A DNA stretch of 38,245 nt from Flavobacteriales bacterium (GCA_016780365.1 JADHMB010000012.1:1-38245), one strand, 5' to 3'; counted from the stretch's first letter, positions 1-11,067 are shown. Made by a program: numbers and translations. The notes: generated from the sequence alone by a model not told the origin.

Positions 1-1920
1 CCTGCCAATAAAAGAAATATAGATGTTATAGTAGTTGGAACTGGCCTTGCCGGAGGATCTGCATCTGCAACACTTGCGGAACTTGGATATAATGTTAAAA
101 CATTTTGTTATCAAGATAGTCCAAGAAGAGCACATTCTATTGCTGCTCAAGGTGGAATAAATGCAGCAAAAAATTATCAAGGTGATGGAGATTCCACTTA
201 CAGACTTTTTTATGATACCGTTAAAGGTGGTGACTACAGGTCTCGAGAAGCCAATGTATACAGATTAGCTGAAGTGTCTACCAATATTATTGACCAGTGT
301 GTCGCTCAGGGAGTACCGTTTGCTAGAGATTATGGCGGACTTTTAGATAATAGATCTTTTGGTGGAGTTTTGGTTTCGAGAACCTTTTATGCAAAAGGCC
401 AAACTGGACAACAACTTCTTTTAGGTGCTTACTCCGCGATGAATAGACAAATTGCAAGAGGTAAAATACAAATGCATAATCGTCACGAAATGCTGGACGT
501 TGTGATTGTAGATGGAAAAGCCAGAGGAATTATTGCTAGAAATTTAATAACAGGTGAGATAGAAAGACACTCCGCTCATGCAGTTGTGATTGCTTCTGGT
601 GGATATGGAAATGTATACTTTTTATCTACAAATGCAATGGGAAGTAATGCCACTGCAGCTTGGAAAATTCATAAAAAAGGGGCATTTTTTGCCAATCCAT
701 GCTATACTCAAATACACCCAACATGTATACCAAGATCTGGAGAATACCAGTCTAAACTAACTCTAATGTCAGAATCTTTACGAAATGATGGAAGAATCTG
801 GGTTCCTAAAAGAATGGAAGATGTAGAAGCTTTAAGAGAAGGCACTTTAAAAGCTACTGAAATACCGGAAGAAAATAGAGATTATTATCTAGAGAGAAGA
901 TACCCTGCTTTCGGAAATTTAGTTCCAAGAGATGTTGCTTCTAGAGCTGCAAAAGAAAGATGTGATGCAGGTTATGGTGTAAACAAAACTGGAGAAGCTG
1001 TATACTTAGATTTTAGTTCTGCAATTACTAGATATGGAAAAGAACAAGTTCTTCTTCAGGGGGAAGATGCAAATGATCATAAGTTGATTAAAAAAATGGG
1101 TCAAGAAATTGTCAAATCTAAATATGGCAATTTATTTCAGATGTATGAAAAAATAGTCGACGAAAATCCATATGAAAATCCTATGATGATTTATCCTGCA
1201 GTTCATTATACTATGGGTGGAATATGGGTAGATTACAACTTAATGACTACAGTTCCTGGTCTTTATGCAATTGGAGAAGCAAATTTTTCTGACCATGGAT
1301 CTAATAGGCTTGGTGCTTCGGCTTTAATGCAGGGCTTGGCAGATGGATACTTTGTTTTACCTTATACTATCGGAGATTATTTATCAGATGATATTAGAAC
1401 TGGGCCTATTTCTACAGAGTCTGCTGAGTTTAAAGAATCTGAAGAAAATGTCAAACAATTATTGACAAAATTAGTTGAAAACAAAGGAAAGCACTCTGTT
1501 GACTATTACCACAAAAAGTTGGGAAATATTATGTGGGATAAATGTGGAATGTCTAGGAACGAAACCGGATTAAATGAAGCTATTTCAGAAATTAAAGAGC
1601 TAAGAGCTGATTTTTGGAAAAACGTAATGGTTCCAGGTGGTTTAAATGAACTCAACAAAGAACTAGAAAAAGCAGGCAGAGTAGCTGATTTTCTCGAACT
1701 AGGAGAATTATTTGCTAAAGATGCACTCACTAGAAACGAATCTTGTGGGGGACATTTTAGAGAAGAATATGCTACCAAAGAAGGAGAAGCTAAAAGAGAT
1801 GACAAGAAATTTAATTTCGTTTCTGCATGGGAATATAAAGGAGAACCATCAGAAGCTAAACTTCATAAAGAGAAATTAGAATTTGAAAACATTGAAGTTA
1901 AAGTAAGATCCTATAAATAA
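1..1920 (+). CDS. sdhA: Succinate dehydrogenase/fumarate reductase flavoprotein subunit, 5' partial
   Basis: Flavoprotein subunit of respiratory complex II, which oxidises succinate to fumarate on the cytoplasmic face of the inner membrane. The frame is open from base 1, so the true start lies upstream; about 639 residues are present and roughly 30 are missing compared with family members of about 670. The FAD dinucleotide-binding motif [12 protein letters not shown] is at visible residues 11-22. The motif [11 protein letters not shown] follows; its His (codon 133-135) is the expected site of covalent FAD attachment. The substrate-domain motif HPTCIP and the late motif [13 protein letters not shown] are also present. 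A GTG at 274 is internal and not the start. sdhB follows after 6 bases, so the two are co-transcribed. The cytochrome b subunit is presumably upstream, outside the window. Identification is secure. Confidence 0.97.
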   Translation, partial: PANKRNIDVIVVGTGLAGGSASATLAELGYNVKTFCYQDSPRRAHSIAAQGGINAAKNYQGDGDSTYRLFYDTVKGGDYRSREANVYRLAEVSTNIIDQCVAQGVPFARDYGGLLDNRSFGGVLVSRTFYAKGQTGQQLLLGAYSAMNRQIARGKIQMHNRHEMLDVVIVDGKARGIIARNLITGEIERHSAHAVVIASGGYGNVYFLSTNAMGSNATAAWKIHKKGAFFANPCYTQIHPTCIPRSGEYQSKLTLMSESLRNDGRIWVPKRMEDVEALREGTLKATEIPEENRDYYLERRYPAFGNLVPRDVASRAAKERCDAGYGVNKTGEAVYLDFSSAITRYGKEQVLLQGEDANDHKLIKKMGQEIVKSKYGNLFQMYEKIVDENPYENPMMIYPAVHYTMGGIWVDYNLMTTVPGLYAIGEANFSDHGSNRLGASALMQGLADGYFVLPYTIGDYLSDDIRTGPISTESAEFKESEENVKQLLTKLVENKGKHSVDYYHKKLGNIMWDKCGMSRNETGLNEAISEIKELRADFWKNVMVPGGLNELNKELEKAGRVADFLELGELFAKDALTRNESCGGHFREEYATKEGEAKRDDKKFNFVSAWEYKGEPSEAKLHKEKLEFENIEVKVRSYK

Positions 1921-1926
1921 TAAAAG

Positions 1927-2673
1927 ATGAATTTAACCCTTAAAATCTGGAGACAAAAAAGTAATACTGATAAAGGATCCTTAGAAACTTATCCTATTAG
2001 TGATGTGTCAGAGGACATGTCTTTTTTAGAAATGCTAGACGTTTTAAACGAAGAACTAATTGAAAAGGCAATAGATCCTGTTGCATTTGACCATGACTGT
2101 AGAGAGGGAATATGTGGAATGTGTTCGCTTTATATAAATGGTGAAGCTCACGGACCAGATAGAAGAGTAACAACTTGTCAACTTCATATGCGAAAATTCA
2201 ATGATGGAGACACTATATTTATTGAGCCTTTTAGAGCAACCGCGTTTCCGGTTGTAAAAGATTTAGTTGTAGATAGATCGGCATTTGATAGAATTCAACA
2301 AGCTGGTGGTTATGTTTCTGTTAATACATCTGGTAATACACAAGATGCTAATAGTATTCCTATACCTAAAGACGATGCTGACACCGCTTTTGATGCAGCT
2401 ACATGTATAGGATGTGGAGCTTGTGTAGCTTCTTGTAAAAATTCATCGGCAATGCTTTTTGTTTCTGCAAAAGTCTCTCAATTTTCACTATTACCCCAAG
2501 GACAGGTAGAAGCCAAAGAAAGAGTTATTAATATGGTTAATAAGATGGATGAAGAGGGGTTTGGAAATTGTACCAATACTGGTGCCTGTGAAGTGGAATG
2601 TCCTAAAGGAATATCTCTAGATAATATCTCAAGAATGAATAGAGAATTTATTACCGCTAACGTTAAAAAGTAA
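1927..2673 (+). CDS. sdhB: Succinate dehydrogenase/fumarate reductase iron-sulfur subunit
   Basis: Iron-sulfur subunit that carries electrons from the SdhA flavin to the quinone site. It has 248 residues, typical for the family. The N-terminal plant-type ferredoxin domain has Cys58, Cys63, Cys66 and Cys84 for the [2Fe-2S] cluster. The C-terminal domain has [11 protein letters not shown] (Cys160, 163, 166, 170) and a second group in [14 protein letters not shown] (Cys215, 221, 225), which together hold the [4Fe-4S] and [3Fe-4S] clusters. It begins 6 bases after sdhA and ends 24 bases before a hairpin terminator, so it closes the operon. The long spacing between the two ferredoxin domains and the Asn/Thr-containing second cluster resemble the fumarate-reductase-like type B enzymes usual in Bacteroidota; that subtype is an inference. 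Confidence 0.96.
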   Translation: MNLTLKIWRQKSNTDKGSLETYPISDVSEDMSFLEMLDVLNEELIEKAIDPVAFDHDCREGICGMCSLYINGEAHGPDRRVTTCQLHMRKFNDGDTIFIEPFRATAFPVVKDLVVDRSAFDRIQQAGGYVSVNTSGNTQDANSIPIPKDDADTAFDAATCIGCGACVASCKNSSAMLFVSAKVSQFSLLPQGQVEAKERVINMVNKMDEEGFGNCTNTGACEVECPKGISLDNISRMNREFITANVKK

Positions 2674-2696
2674 TTTTTGTAAATTTCAAACTATTA

Positions 2697-2727
2697 AAAA
2701 AGCCCAACATTAAATGCTGGGCTTTGC
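2697..2727. terminator. Probable bidirectional intrinsic terminator between convergent genes
   Basis: An inverted repeat AAGCCCAACATT / AATGCTGGGCTT with one A-C mismatch lies between the end of sdhB and the end of the minus-strand T9SS gene. It is preceded by a run of A and followed by T-rich sequence, so it could stop transcription in both directions. Confidence 0.8.
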
Positions 2728-2751
2728 AATTTATTTCATTGATTGAAATTA

Positions 2752-3870
2752 TTATCTCATAACAATAAACTTTCTTTTAATATTGTCACCAGCACTTAAT
2801 AAATAAATACCTTCAGATAAAAGTTCTGTATTGATAGTTGTTAAATTTGATGTTATAAGGCCGGTTAAAACAACTTTTCCGCTATTATCAATAACTGAAT
2901 AATTAATTCCAATATATTTTAAATCTGACTTAATATTTAAAACATTATTGGTTGGATTTGGATAAATATCCATTTCTATATTTTCTATTTCAGCTGTAGA
3001 GACAGTGCTAGTTAATTCCATATCATCAAAGTGGATTTGAAACATATCTGAAACACCATGATGTCTTAGTGCTATGTATCCATCATTATCAGAATATCCT
3101 AAAATATTGAACTCCCTATATGCCCAGCTATCTCCGCAGGCATCACTTCCACTAGCAATGGTTTCAGTAAAAGTATAAGGAGAATTTTCTAAAAGAGTTA
3201 TATTACTAGAACCACCAAAATATATGGTATAATTTTCTTGACACCAAGCTGGATCAACACCTCTTACCTTAAAAGATAATTTTGCATCCGTAACTCCACC
3301 CATATCAATCGGACCAAATACTACCCAACAATCAGGATTTAATGCTCCTTGCTGTTGAGTCCAAGATTCAGATTTTGCGTATGTATTTCCAGTAGCGTCA
3401 GTATTATAAGCCCAGTAATTTCCAGGTGATCCATTATTGGTATGCCATTGCGGACCAAAAGGCCAACAAGACGCAGTCTCAAAGTCATTAAAATAAGGCA
3501 AGGAATTTGGACAGTCTGCTGTAGTAGTCCACAAATCAGGACCATTACTTCCGTTGTCATACCAACTTCCAGTATCACTAGCACAAATTGATCTTATTGT
3601 AAAATAATAATCTGTAGACATTGATAATCCCGATAATGATGCTGGAAATGATGCAAAAGTGAAAGTTTGAACTCCTGCAGGGGCTGGGGTTCCCGGTGTA
3701 AAAGTACTTCCTTCATTATATTGAATTTCGTAGGAAGTTATAGATGCGTCGTTAGTTCCTCCAATTTCTGCTGTTGTTCCTGTCATTGCCCAAGATGTTA
3801 TTGTTGGGTTTGGACATTGGCTTATTACTACAGAGGAAATTAAAAGAAATAAAATAGTAATTTTTCTCAT
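2752..3870 (-). CDS. Secreted adhesin-like protein with T9SS type A sorting domain
   Basis: Predicted cell-surface or secreted protein of 372 residues. Residues 1-18 form a signal peptide with a hydrophobic core LFLLISSVVIS. Residues about 20-117 look like a fibronectin type III domain ending in the common pattern YYFTIRSIC...W. Residues about 125-290 resemble the jelly-roll (cleaved-adhesin or MAM-like) module of Bacteroidota surface proteins, with alternating aromatic and Gly residues and FDDMEL at its end. The last 75 or so residues, starting at DIYPNPTNNVLNI and ending in KRKFIVMR, match the type A C-terminal sorting domain that directs export through the T9SS. It ends 25 bases from the shared terminator. 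The ligand and role are unknown. Family identity rests on motif recognition, not a search. Confidence 0.88.
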   Translation of the reverse strand: MRKITILFLLISSVVISQCPNPTITSWAMTGTTAEIGGTNDASITSYEIQYNEGSTFTPGTPAPAGVQTFTFASFPASLSGLSMSTDYYFTIRSICASDTGSWYDNGSNGPDLWTTTADCPNSLPYFNDFETASCWPFGPQWHTNNGSPGNYWAYNTDATGNTYAKSESWTQQQGALNPDCWVVFGPIDMGGVTDAKLSFKVRGVDPAWCQENYTIYFGGSSNITLLENSPYTFTETIASGSDACGDSWAYREFNILGYSDNDGYIALRHHGVSDMFQIHFDDMELTSTVSTAEIENIEMDIYPNPTNNVLNIKSDLKYIGINYSVIDNSGKVVLTGLITSNLTTINTELLSEGIYLLSAGDNIKRKFIVMR

Positions 3871-3975
3871 ATTTTTAGGTTTTTATTTAAAATTAAAAAA
3901 AAATGGTAATAACCTAAGAAAATGTTAAGAAACTTTTTTTTAAATATTTAAAATAAAATATTGATTTGCAGTCGC

Positions 3976-4464
3976 TTAGTCAATTAACTGCGCTTCAATT
4001 ATTTTTTCTACCATAGTTCTATTGTAATCAAAATCCCATTTTAAGATTTTATTTAAATAGTCATAATAAGCTATTGAGATAGGTTCTTTTTCTAAAAAGC
4101 CAACATCGAATTTTTTGGAATGTTTAAACAAGGTTACTTCTGCTTTTAAACCATGTCTTTTTCGGGTTTCAGGAATGTCTAGAACATCAATAATAAAATG
4201 TTTAGATACGTAATTTTTTTTGGAAAATTCAAACTTATATATTCCTTTAGAGTCTATAGTTTTCTTAAACTTATTTTTATTGGCTGTAAAACTTTCTATT
4301 TCCTCTTTACCTTGTGATATAACAACCTTACAATTTTTAAGCTTCTTATTTCTATTTTCAATATGTGATAGTTCAATATTTAATTTAATTTTTAGCTGTC
4401 CTTGTGCTTTAATAACAAAAATTGTAAGAATTAGTAATAAAAGATTGGCTCTAAATAAACTCAC
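3976..4464 (-). CDS. Small exported protein of unknown function
   Basis: A 162-residue product that I do not recognise. Residues 1-22 form a clear signal peptide ending near KAQGQ, so the mature protein is about 140 residues, probably periplasmic. The mature part is Lys-rich with short beta-type stretches (CKVVISQGKEEIESF, GIYKFEFSKKNYVSKHF), reminiscent of a small Ig-like or carboxypeptidase-regulatory-like beta domain; that likeness is tentative. The start must be the GTG at 4462-4464 or another non-ATG codon: an in-frame stop lies 15 bases upstream, and the first in-frame ATG is near the C-terminus. It follows metF in the same orientation after a 76-base gap, so read-through from metF is possible but not shown. 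Confidence 0.75.
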   Translation of the reverse strand: MSLFRANLLLLILTIFVIKAQGQLKIKLNIELSHIENRNKKLKNCKVVISQGKEEIESFTANKNKFKKTIDSKGIYKFEFSKKNYVSKHFIIDVLDIPETRKRHGLKAEVTLFKHSKKFDVGFLEKEPISIAYYDYLNKILKWDFDYNRTMVEKIIEAQLID

Positions 4465-4540
4465 GAGATTTAACTTGGTTTATAAAATTTAGAGATAATA
4501 TATAATACCTCAAAATTTAAAACCATTTATTGAAATATTT

Positions 4541-5491
4541 TTAAAAAATATTACTTGCAACTTCTTTTACCGACTGCCCTTTACCCATTGTGTAGAAATG
4601 CAAAACTGGAACTCCAGCATCAATTAACTCTTTGGATTGTTCTATAGACCATTCTATCCCCACTTTCTTAATCTCTTCATTGGTCTTACATTTTTCTAAT
4701 TCATTAGAAAATTCTTCAGGAAAATTTGTGTTAAAAAATTTTGGTATAAATGTTAAATGTCTTTGATTGGTTATTGGTTTTAGTCCTGGTATAATTGGAA
4801 CTGTAATTCCAATTTCTCTACATTTTTTAACAAATGAGAAATACTTTTTATTGTCATAAAATAATTGAGTAACAATAAATTCAGCTCCAGCGTCAACTTT
4901 TGCTTTTAGATGCCTCAAATCACTGGCTAAATTCATCGCTTCAAAATGCTTTTCTGGGTAGCCAGCTGCACCTATACAAAAGTTAGAAGGACTATTTTTA
5001 GTCTCTTCGTAAAGATATTGACCATTATTCATTTCATCAATTTGCTGGATTAAATCAATAGCAAATTCATTTCCACCATCTACTGGAACAAAAGAAGATT
5101 CATTTTTCATAGGATCACCTCTTAAGGCAAGAATATTATCCACACCTAAAAACTTTAGATCAATCAATGCACTTTCAGTATCTTCTTTATTAAAACCACC
5201 ACATATTATATGGGGAATTGCGTCTACCTTGTATCTATTCATTAATGCGGCACAAATCCCAACAGTTCCCGGTCTTTTTCTTATAGATATTTTTTTTAGT
5301 AGACCATTACCCATTTTCTTGTAATCGTATTCTTCTCTATGGTAAGTTACATTGATAAATGGAGGTTTAAATTCCATTAATGGGTCAATTCCTTCACAAA
5401 TATCTTCTATTCCCTTTCCCTTTAATGGTGGTATAATCTCAAAGGAGAATATTGTCTTGTTGCTATTTTTTATATAATCTGTGACTTTCAT
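4541..5491 (-). CDS. metF: Methylenetetrahydrofolate reductase
   Basis: Flavoenzyme that reduces 5,10-methylene-THF to 5-methyl-THF, the methyl donor for methionine synthesis, in the cytoplasm. The 316-residue product has the family length and a TIM-barrel pattern. The N-terminal FSFEIIPP motif carries the conserved acidic Glu18 near the substrate. The conserved blocks NVTYH, ALRGDP and FIVTQLFYDN follow. The start ATG at 5489-5491 gives a full-length N-terminus. It is divergent from lepA over a 158-base gap. With metB at 15102 it gives the window two methionine-pathway genes, but they are far apart and not co-transcribed. Confidence 0.95.
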   Translation of the reverse strand: MKVTDYIKNSNKTIFSFEIIPPLKGKGIEDICEGIDPLMEFKPPFINVTYHREEYDYKKMGNGLLKKISIRKRPGTVGICAALMNRYKVDAIPHIICGGFNKEDTESALIDLKFLGVDNILALRGDPMKNESSFVPVDGGNEFAIDLIQQIDEMNNGQYLYEETKNSPSNFCIGAAGYPEKHFEAMNLASDLRHLKAKVDAGAEFIVTQLFYDNKKYFSFVKKCREIGITVPIIPGLKPITNQRHLTFIPKFFNTNFPEEFSNELEKCKTNEEIKKVGIEWSIEQSKELIDAGVPVLHFYTMGKGQSVKEVASNIF

Positions 5492-5635
5492 TGATTGGCA
5501 AAATAAGTTCTTAATCTCAAGAAAACCAAAATATTTTCAATTGAAAAAAAAGTTTTGTTTAAACAAGTTTATAACCCCGATAGATAATTAGGAATATAAT
5601 ATATATCAACAACTTAATTTTTTGGGTTTATATGC

Positions 5636-5643
5636 TACATTTG
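5636..5643 (+). promoter_or_regulatory. Bacteroidota -7 promoter box for lepA
   Basis: TACATTTG matches the Bacteroidota sigma-ABfr -7 consensus TAnnTTTG exactly. It ends 6 bases before the chosen lepA ATG at 5650. No good -33 TTTG is seen at the preferred distance; a TTTTTTG at 5618-5624 is too close. The box lies downstream of the ATG at 5632, which argues against that ATG as the start. Confidence 0.6.
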
Positions 5644-5649
5644 TTGTCA

Positions 5650-7440
5650 ATGAAAAATATTAGAAATTTCTGTATTATAGCCCACATTGATCACGGCAAA
5701 AGTACTTTAGCAGATAGACTCCTTCAATCCACTGGAACTATTTCTGATAGAGAGATGAAGGATCAAGCTTTAGACGATATGGATATTGAGAGAGAGAGAG
5801 GAATTACTATTAAGAGTCATGCGATACAAATGGATTATTCCTACAATAATGAAGATTATAAGTTAAACCTTATTGATACCCCAGGACATGTAGATTTTTC
5901 TTATGAAGTTTCTAGGTCAATAGCAGCTTGTGAAGGAGCACTTTTAATTGTTGATGCTTCTCAGGGAATCGAGGCACAAACTATTTCAAATTTATACCTA
6001 GCTATCGAAAATGATTTAGAAATCATACCAATTCTAAACAAGATGGACCTTCCAGGCGCAATGCCTGAAGAAGTTACAGATCAAATAATTGATTTAATTG
6101 GTTGTAGCAAAGAAGATATAATTCCAGCAAGCGGGAAAACAGGCCTGGGAGTTGACAATATTCTTGAAGCAATAATCAATAAAATACCAAGTCCAAAGGG
6201 CAGTGAGAATGAACCACTAGAAGCAATGATTTTTGATTCTGTTTTCAATTCTTTTAGGGGGATTATCGCTTATTTTAGAGTCTTTAATGGCGTAATAAAA
6301 AAAGGTCAGGAAGTTAAATTTTTCAATACGGGAAAAACATACAACGCAGATGAAATAGGCGTTCTAAAAATGGACCTCACTCCAAAAAACGAATTGCGTT
6401 CTGGAGATGTTGGCTACATAATAAGTGGTGTAAAAAAAGCAAATGAAGTAAAAGTTGGAGATACTATTACCTCTTTACTAGAACCTTGCGAAAATGCTAT
6501 TCAGGGGTTTGAAGACGTCAAGCCAATGGTTTTTGCAGGAATGTACCCAGTGGAAACAGACGATTATGAAGAACTGAGAAATTCTATGGAAAAACTTCAA
6601 TTGAATGATGCTTCTTTGGTTTTTGAACCAGAATCCTCGGCTGCTTTGGGTTTTGGATTTAGATGTGGTTTTTTAGGAATGCTTCATATGGAAATTATTC
6701 AAGAAAGATTGGAAAGAGAATTTAATATGGTTGTAATAACAACAGTTCCCAATGTTTCTTACAATGTTTTTCTCAAGAAAGAATTGAAAGAAATTGTAGT
6801 CAACAACCCGTCTGAATTACCAGATCCTTCAAAATTGGAATGGATTGAAGAACCATATATAAAAGCCCAAGTAATAACAAAAACAGATTACGTTGGTGCG
6901 GTTATGAATTTGTGTATTGAAAAAAGAGGAGAGTTAAATAACCAAGTATATTTAACTCAAGATAGAGTGGAACTAAGTTTTCAAATGCCTCTTTCAGAGA
7001 TAGTATTTGACTTTTATGACAGGCTAAAATCTGTAAGTAGAGGCTATGCATCCTTTGACTATTCACCTGTTGGTCATAAGAAATCGGATCTTATAAAATT
7101 GGATATTCTTTTAAATTCTGAGCAAGTAGATGCTCTTTCAGCATTGGTCCACCGATCTAACGCATTTACTCTTGGAAAAAGAATTTGTTTAAAATTGAAA
7201 GAACTTATCCCTAGGCAACAATTTGAAATTCCTATCCAAGCAGCTATTGGTGCAAAAATTGTTTCTAGAGAAACCATAAAAGCACTTAGAAAAGATGTTA
7301 CTGCAAAATGTTATGGTGGGGATATCACAAGAAAGAGAAAACTTTTAGAAAAACAAAAAGCTGGTAAAAAAAGAATGCGACAAGTTGGAAGAGTAGAAGT
7401 TCCTCAAGAAGCATTTTTAGCAGTATTGAAACTAGATTAG
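5650..7440 (+). CDS. lepA: Elongation factor 4 (LepA), ribosome-associated GTPase
   Basis: Translational GTPase that binds the ribosome and is linked to back-translocation and ribosome assembly. The 596-residue product is family length. G1 is AHIDHGKST at the N-terminus, switch I is [10 protein letters not shown]3 is DTPGHVDF and G4 is NKMD. EF-G-like domains II, III and V follow. The LepA-specific C-terminal domain ends in [19 protein letters not shown] chose the ATG at 5650, giving [12 protein letters not shown], the usual LepA N-terminus, over an in-frame ATG at 5632, because a perfect -7 promoter box lies between them. The stop codon overlaps by four bases the stop of the convergent outer-membrane protein gene. 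Confidence 0.97.
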   Translation: MKNIRNFCIIAHIDHGKSTLADRLLQSTGTISDREMKDQALDDMDIERERGITIKSHAIQMDYSYNNEDYKLNLIDTPGHVDFSYEVSRSIAACEGALLIVDASQGIEAQTISNLYLAIENDLEIIPILNKMDLPGAMPEEVTDQIIDLIGCSKEDIIPASGKTGLGVDNILEAIINKIPSPKGSENEPLEAMIFDSVFNSFRGIIAYFRVFNGVIKKGQEVKFFNTGKTYNADEIGVLKMDLTPKNELRSGDVGYIISGVKKANEVKVGDTITSLLEPCENAIQGFEDVKPMVFAGMYPVETDDYEELRNSMEKLQLNDASLVFEPESSAALGFGFRCGFLGMLHMEIIQERLEREFNMVVITTVPNVSYNVFLKKELKEIVVNNPSELPDPSKLEWIEEPYIKAQVITKTDYVGAVMNLCIEKRGELNNQVYLTQDRVELSFQMPLSEIVFDFYDRLKSVSRGYASFDYSPVGHKKSDLIKLDILLNSEQVDALSALVHRSNAFTLGKRICLKLKELIPRQQFEIPIQAAIGAKIVSRETIKALRKDVTAKCYGGDITRKRKLLEKQKAGKKRMRQVGRVEVPQEAFLAVLKLD

Positions 7441-10400
7441 AAAAATGCCCTCATTTGCATACTTCCAGTGTGTATGGCTCTATTTTCTTCTGATTTTCTT
7501 CCATTATAATTGATAGATATTTGTATGTTATTGGACATGTTTTTTTGAAAACCCAACTTCCATGTAATGTTTTTACCTAACTGAAGCCCTTCCAACATTT
7601 CAAATCCAATAGTACTGCTACTTTCCCCATTGTAATTGATGTTAACCAAATGAAGTTCTCCATTTAATAACCCCTTGTCTCTTTTGCTTCTTCTTAACTC
7701 TAAGCCAATATCATTTATAAATGCTTTTTCATTCCCATATTCTATAGAATTTCTTTTTTCTGAATACCTGCCATTTATTGCTATTCTAAATAGAGTATTT
7801 GGTTGAAATGAAATTCTGTTATTTATCTCCATATTTTCAATGTCATAGTTTCTATTGGTCATATAGGTTGAAGAATTTTTCTTTATTTCTTTGGTTAGTT
7901 GTGAGTTGAGCATAAACGACTTGTTCATATTCCATCTAAATTTTATTTGGTCTTTATTGGTAGATATAAAATCTGTCCCGTTGATTAAAAGATTTTTATT
8001 GGCAAATAATTGAGTAACTAGTTCAACACTGTATTTGGAACTTGAACGGTTAAAAAACAAACTATTTCTAAGGCTATTGGACATTTGCTGAATTATAGGA
8101 TTATCTGCATTTACCAAGGGATTTAATAAAGTTTGTAAATCTAAATCATTGGTCTTTTTATGGGTATTAACTGCAGTTTGATTATAAAATTTGTTCAAGA
8201 ACTTTTCTACCATTGTTTTTCCATCAATAATCCTTTTAAAATCTATATTTAAATTCTGATTGTATTGAAAGCTGTAAATCTTGACATAGTTATTGTTAGG
8301 TGTAAATACTCTTATATAAGTTGCTTGATCACTAAATGCTGCTATTTCAAATTCATTAAGTTCTTTTATTCCATTGTCGTTGTAATCGTTCCATGTATAT
8401 ACCCCTTGACCAGCTGGAACTTCAATATAAATAAACTCTTTTTGTAGTTCTAATCCAGATCCAATTTCTAAAAATGAATTGGTATTTATTCCTCCCTTTA
8501 AAAGTTTTAAGTTATAATTTAGTCTACTTGCTAAGGAATTCTCTGGAAGAATATTTGTTAAACTTGAATCTGATTGGAGCATTCTGTAAGCTAAGGAGTA
8601 GTTGAGATTAAAGTTTTTTCTAGAGCTAATGCCTACCATTAGACCTGGGCTAATTGCTTTTGTAGCTTTTTTGAGAATAGACCTGTCTTTAAACCAATCG
8701 TATCTTTCTTGGTAAAAAAATTGAATTCTATTTTTTGTAGAGTCGTAATTTTCTATATAAACTTTCCAATCGTAAAAACGGTAACTATTGTTGTTCAAGG
8801 TATCTGCAATGAAAAATTGATTATTTTCATTAATATCTTTAAATCCTAATTTGAATCCTTTAATTGGAATAAATAAATCTGTTTTATGTCTTAAGAAACT
8901 GGTATTAAATTGCCCATCAGAATTCATTAAGCTACCATCAAAATTAAGGTTAACTTTTTTGTTCCATTTGATTTTAAAATCATTTTTATAGCCATTAAAT
9001 TCATCTTTGATAAAGTAAGAGTTTAATTGGTACTGAAATAGACCATTTTCTAAATGTTTTAAATTAATTTTTGCAGAACTAAGCAGCTGATCTTTTGTAG
9101 TTATTAGATTCTGAATATTCCAATTTCTTTCGAACTCAACCTCTCTAAACCTTTCTATTCGTCTGTAATCTTTAGATATGCTCTCAATTCTGTATTGTTG
9201 ATTCAACTCCCATTTTTCTTTTAAAGTATTTTTATTTTCAAAATTTACAAGTCCTGCAAATCCAATATTATCTTCATTGTTAATAGCAGAAAAAGTATTT
9301 AAATCCATATTTGAAGTGCTTAACTCATAACTCAAAGAATTCCCACTCCAAATCGTCTTTCCCCCAACACTTATTATTTGTCTTTTTTTGGGAGTTACTA
9401 GTTTTTTAATTGGGCTGTAATCACCGTTTTTAATTATTGATCCAAATGAAATAGTATCTGGAGCAATCCATTCAAATACCTTTCCAAGAGCATTGTTTTC
9501 CTTTATTTTATAGTTTCCATTTCCCTGTCCAACATTGCTAAAAGTTAACATATATACTGCCTGTTGCTCATTATTAGAATATTGATAAACTTCATAACCT
9601 AGTGAATCTATTTTTTGGTACAAGTTGGTTGCTTGGTTAAACTCTACACTATCAATTCCAGAGCCAATGGCCAAATCAATATTATCGCCAATATTTTCTA
9701 AAGTTTGTCTGTCCAATAGATCAAAATCTAATTGAAGAGGTTGGTTTTTACTATCCTGTTCCCCATATCCATGGATGTAAAATGAAGAGTTATTTTTTTT
9801 GATAGTGGTAGAAGATTGAAGTAAAGATCTTGCATAATTTTTATCGCTGTACTGGAATTCTATAATTATTCTTTTGTCTTTATTAATTAAGGTGTTGGCA
9901 GTAAAACTAATTTCTGATGTATTGTAGTCTATTATATAATCATTGTTTTGACCTCTTTTGAGAAGTACACCGTCTATATACACATTTTCAGTACCACTTA
10001 AAATAATTATAAAACTTTCATTTTCATTCCCATATAATCTATAAGGTCCTTGATTGCCTTCAATACCTTGAATAACATTTCTTCCAAATTTACCTTTGCT
10101 AATTGAAGCGCTATTTTCAACATCTATCTCAATATTATTATTTCCAATAATTTTATTTTTTAAATGAATCCCTTGTCCTCTCTTGTGGTATTTTAAAAAG
10201 TAACTGTCTTTGTTTTTAATCCAGAAGTCCCCTGCAGTTAATTTCCATTTTTGATCTGAAACTTCTATGAAAACCTTGTCAAAATCTTGTAGTTGCTGTG
10301 TATTTCCTTGAGGTTGAATAGGAATGTTATCATCTGTAACAGATGCTAATATTTTCATGGTTGGTGAAATCATCCCCGAAAGCTGTAGATTAAGATTTGA

Positions 10401-10871
10401 ATTGAGCGAGAAGTCTTGGTTGTTCCCAACCATAAGTCCTCGTGAAATACTCCCTGTTCTATTTAGCTTAGTACCTTGAAATAGGTTGTTGGAATTAACA
10501 GTGTTTATAATATTCAGCGATGGATGATATTGCTTTTGTTCAATGGTTCTATTTAATGAAATAGGGTGCTTGTAATATTTTTTACTAAAGTCAATTAATA
10601 ATGGATGGTAATTGAAAATTAAGGTATCGTATGGAATGTCTAAAAAAACAACCAAACCTTTATAGGGTAAAAGTTTGTAATCCAAACTTACAGACTCTTT
10701 GTTATTATTTAAAATTTGAAATGTTCTTGGATTGACTGAAAATGTATCGATAACAATAGTGTCTTTTCCCACATATTTTTTGGAAAATAGTGATTCGTAG
10801 TTAAAAGTCTGGCAGTAATCTATATTATAGACCATACAAAGAATAAAAGCCAATATTTTGTTATTAATCAT
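7437..10871 (-). CDS. Very large outer-membrane beta-barrel protein, conserved Bacteroidota type
   Basis: A 1144-residue predicted outer-membrane protein. I recognise the general type from Bacteroidota genomes but know no assigned function. The start ATG at 10869-10871 gives a signal peptide [20 protein letters not shown]; an in-frame TTG 21 bases upstream adds only a poor leader. After about 100 residues comes a conserved-looking block ([19 protein letters not shown], then [13 protein letters not shown] and LTAGDFWI). The rest is a long series of amphipathic beta strands rich in Asn, Lys and aromatics, interrupted by an EF-hand-like loop, [14 protein letters not shown]. It ends in Phe-Phe, the expected C-terminal barrel signature. 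The look resembles the SprA/T9SS translocon side of the outer-membrane repertoire, but at under half SprA length it is not SprA. It is not preceded by a SusD partner. Confidence 0.8.
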   Translation of the reverse strand: MINNKILAFILCMVYNIDYCQTFNYESLFSKKYVGKDTIVIDTFSVNPRTFQILNNNKESVSLDYKLLPYKGLVVFLDIPYDTLIFNYHPLLIDFSKKYYKHPISLNRTIEQKQYHPSLNIINTVNSNNLFQGTKLNRTGSISRGLMVGNNQDFSLNSNLNLQLSGMISPTMKILASVTDDNIPIQPQGNTQQLQDFDKVFIEVSDQKWKLTAGDFWIKNKDSYFLKYHKRGQGIHLKNKIIGNNNIEIDVENSASISKGKFGRNVIQGIEGNQGPYRLYGNENESFIIILSGTENVYIDGVLLKRGQNNDYIIDYNTSEISFTANTLINKDKRIIIEFQYSDKNYARSLLQSSTTIKKNNSSFYIHGYGEQDSKNQPLQLDFDLLDRQTLENIGDNIDLAIGSGIDSVEFNQATNLYQKIDSLGYEVYQYSNNEQQAVYMLTFSNVGQGNGNYKIKENNALGKVFEWIAPDTISFGSIIKNGDYSPIKKLVTPKKRQIISVGGKTIWSGNSLSYELSTSNMDLNTFSAINNEDNIGFAGLVNFENKNTLKEKWELNQQYRIESISKDYRRIERFREVEFERNWNIQNLITTKDQLLSSAKINLKHLENGLFQYQLNSYFIKDEFNGYKNDFKIKWNKKVNLNFDGSLMNSDGQFNTSFLRHKTDLFIPIKGFKLGFKDINENNQFFIADTLNNNSYRFYDWKVYIENYDSTKNRIQFFYQERYDWFKDRSILKKATKAISPGLMVGISSRKNFNLNYSLAYRMLQSDSSLTNILPENSLASRLNYNLKLLKGGINTNSFLEIGSGLELQKEFIYIEVPAGQGVYTWNDYNDNGIKELNEFEIAAFSDQATYIRVFTPNNNYVKIYSFQYNQNLNIDFKRIIDGKTMVEKFLNKFYNQTAVNTHKKTNDLDLQTLLNPLVNADNPIIQQMSNSLRNSLFFNRSSSKYSVELVTQLFANKNLLINGTDFISTNKDQIKFRWNMNKSFMLNSQLTKEIKKNSSTYMTNRNYDIENMEINNRISFQPNTLFRIAINGRYSEKRNSIEYGNEKAFINDIGLELRRSKRDKGLLNGELHLVNINYNGESSSTIGFEMLEGLQLGKNITWKLGFQKNMSNNIQISINYNGRKSEENRAIHTGSMQMRAFF

Positions 10872-10900
10872 GGTGGTTTCAATAAAAGCCAAATAGGTCT

Positions 10901-10932
10901 TTTGATATCAAAACGTAAGATAAATAGATTTG
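10901..10932 (+). promoter_or_regulatory. Bacteroidota promoter for the OmpA-family lipoprotein gene
   Basis: TTTG at 10901-10904, a 20-base spacer and TAGATTTG at 10925-10932 match the Bacteroidota pattern TTTG-N19-21-TAnnTTTG. Transcription would start near 10938, giving a leader of about 130 bases before the ATG at 11068. It faces away from the large outer-membrane protein gene, so the region is a divergent promoter. Confidence 0.65.
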
Positions 10933-11067
10933 TTTTTAAGTGTTTAAATTAAAGGTCATTTTTCTCTTTATTAAAAGGCATTTTTAAGAGAAGGTTGTTT
11001 ATAAGTATAACTGATGGATGAATTTTTTATCCAATTTGGGGCCATTTTTGTTCTATATAATAAATCA

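Noticed and set aside
274-276. GTG as a start for sdhA
   Set aside because: The frame is open back to base 1 and the upstream part encodes the FAD-binding motif and the flavin His, so this is internal.
4220-4492. 90-residue plus-strand frame opposite the secreted unknown
   Set aside because: The minus-strand frame has a clean signal peptide and continues across the region; the plus-strand frame is Leu/Ser/Phe-rich without structure.
5632-5634. ATG as the lepA start
   Set aside because: A perfect -7 promoter box follows it, and LepA proteins normally start at the MKNIRNF-type sequence.
10872-10892. TTG-initiated extension of the large outer-membrane protein
   Set aside because: It puts polar residues before a good signal peptide; the ATG at 10871 fits better.
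11014-11067. ATG as the OmpA lipoprotein start
   Set aside because: It would place 18 residues ahead of a textbook lipoprotein signal peptide.
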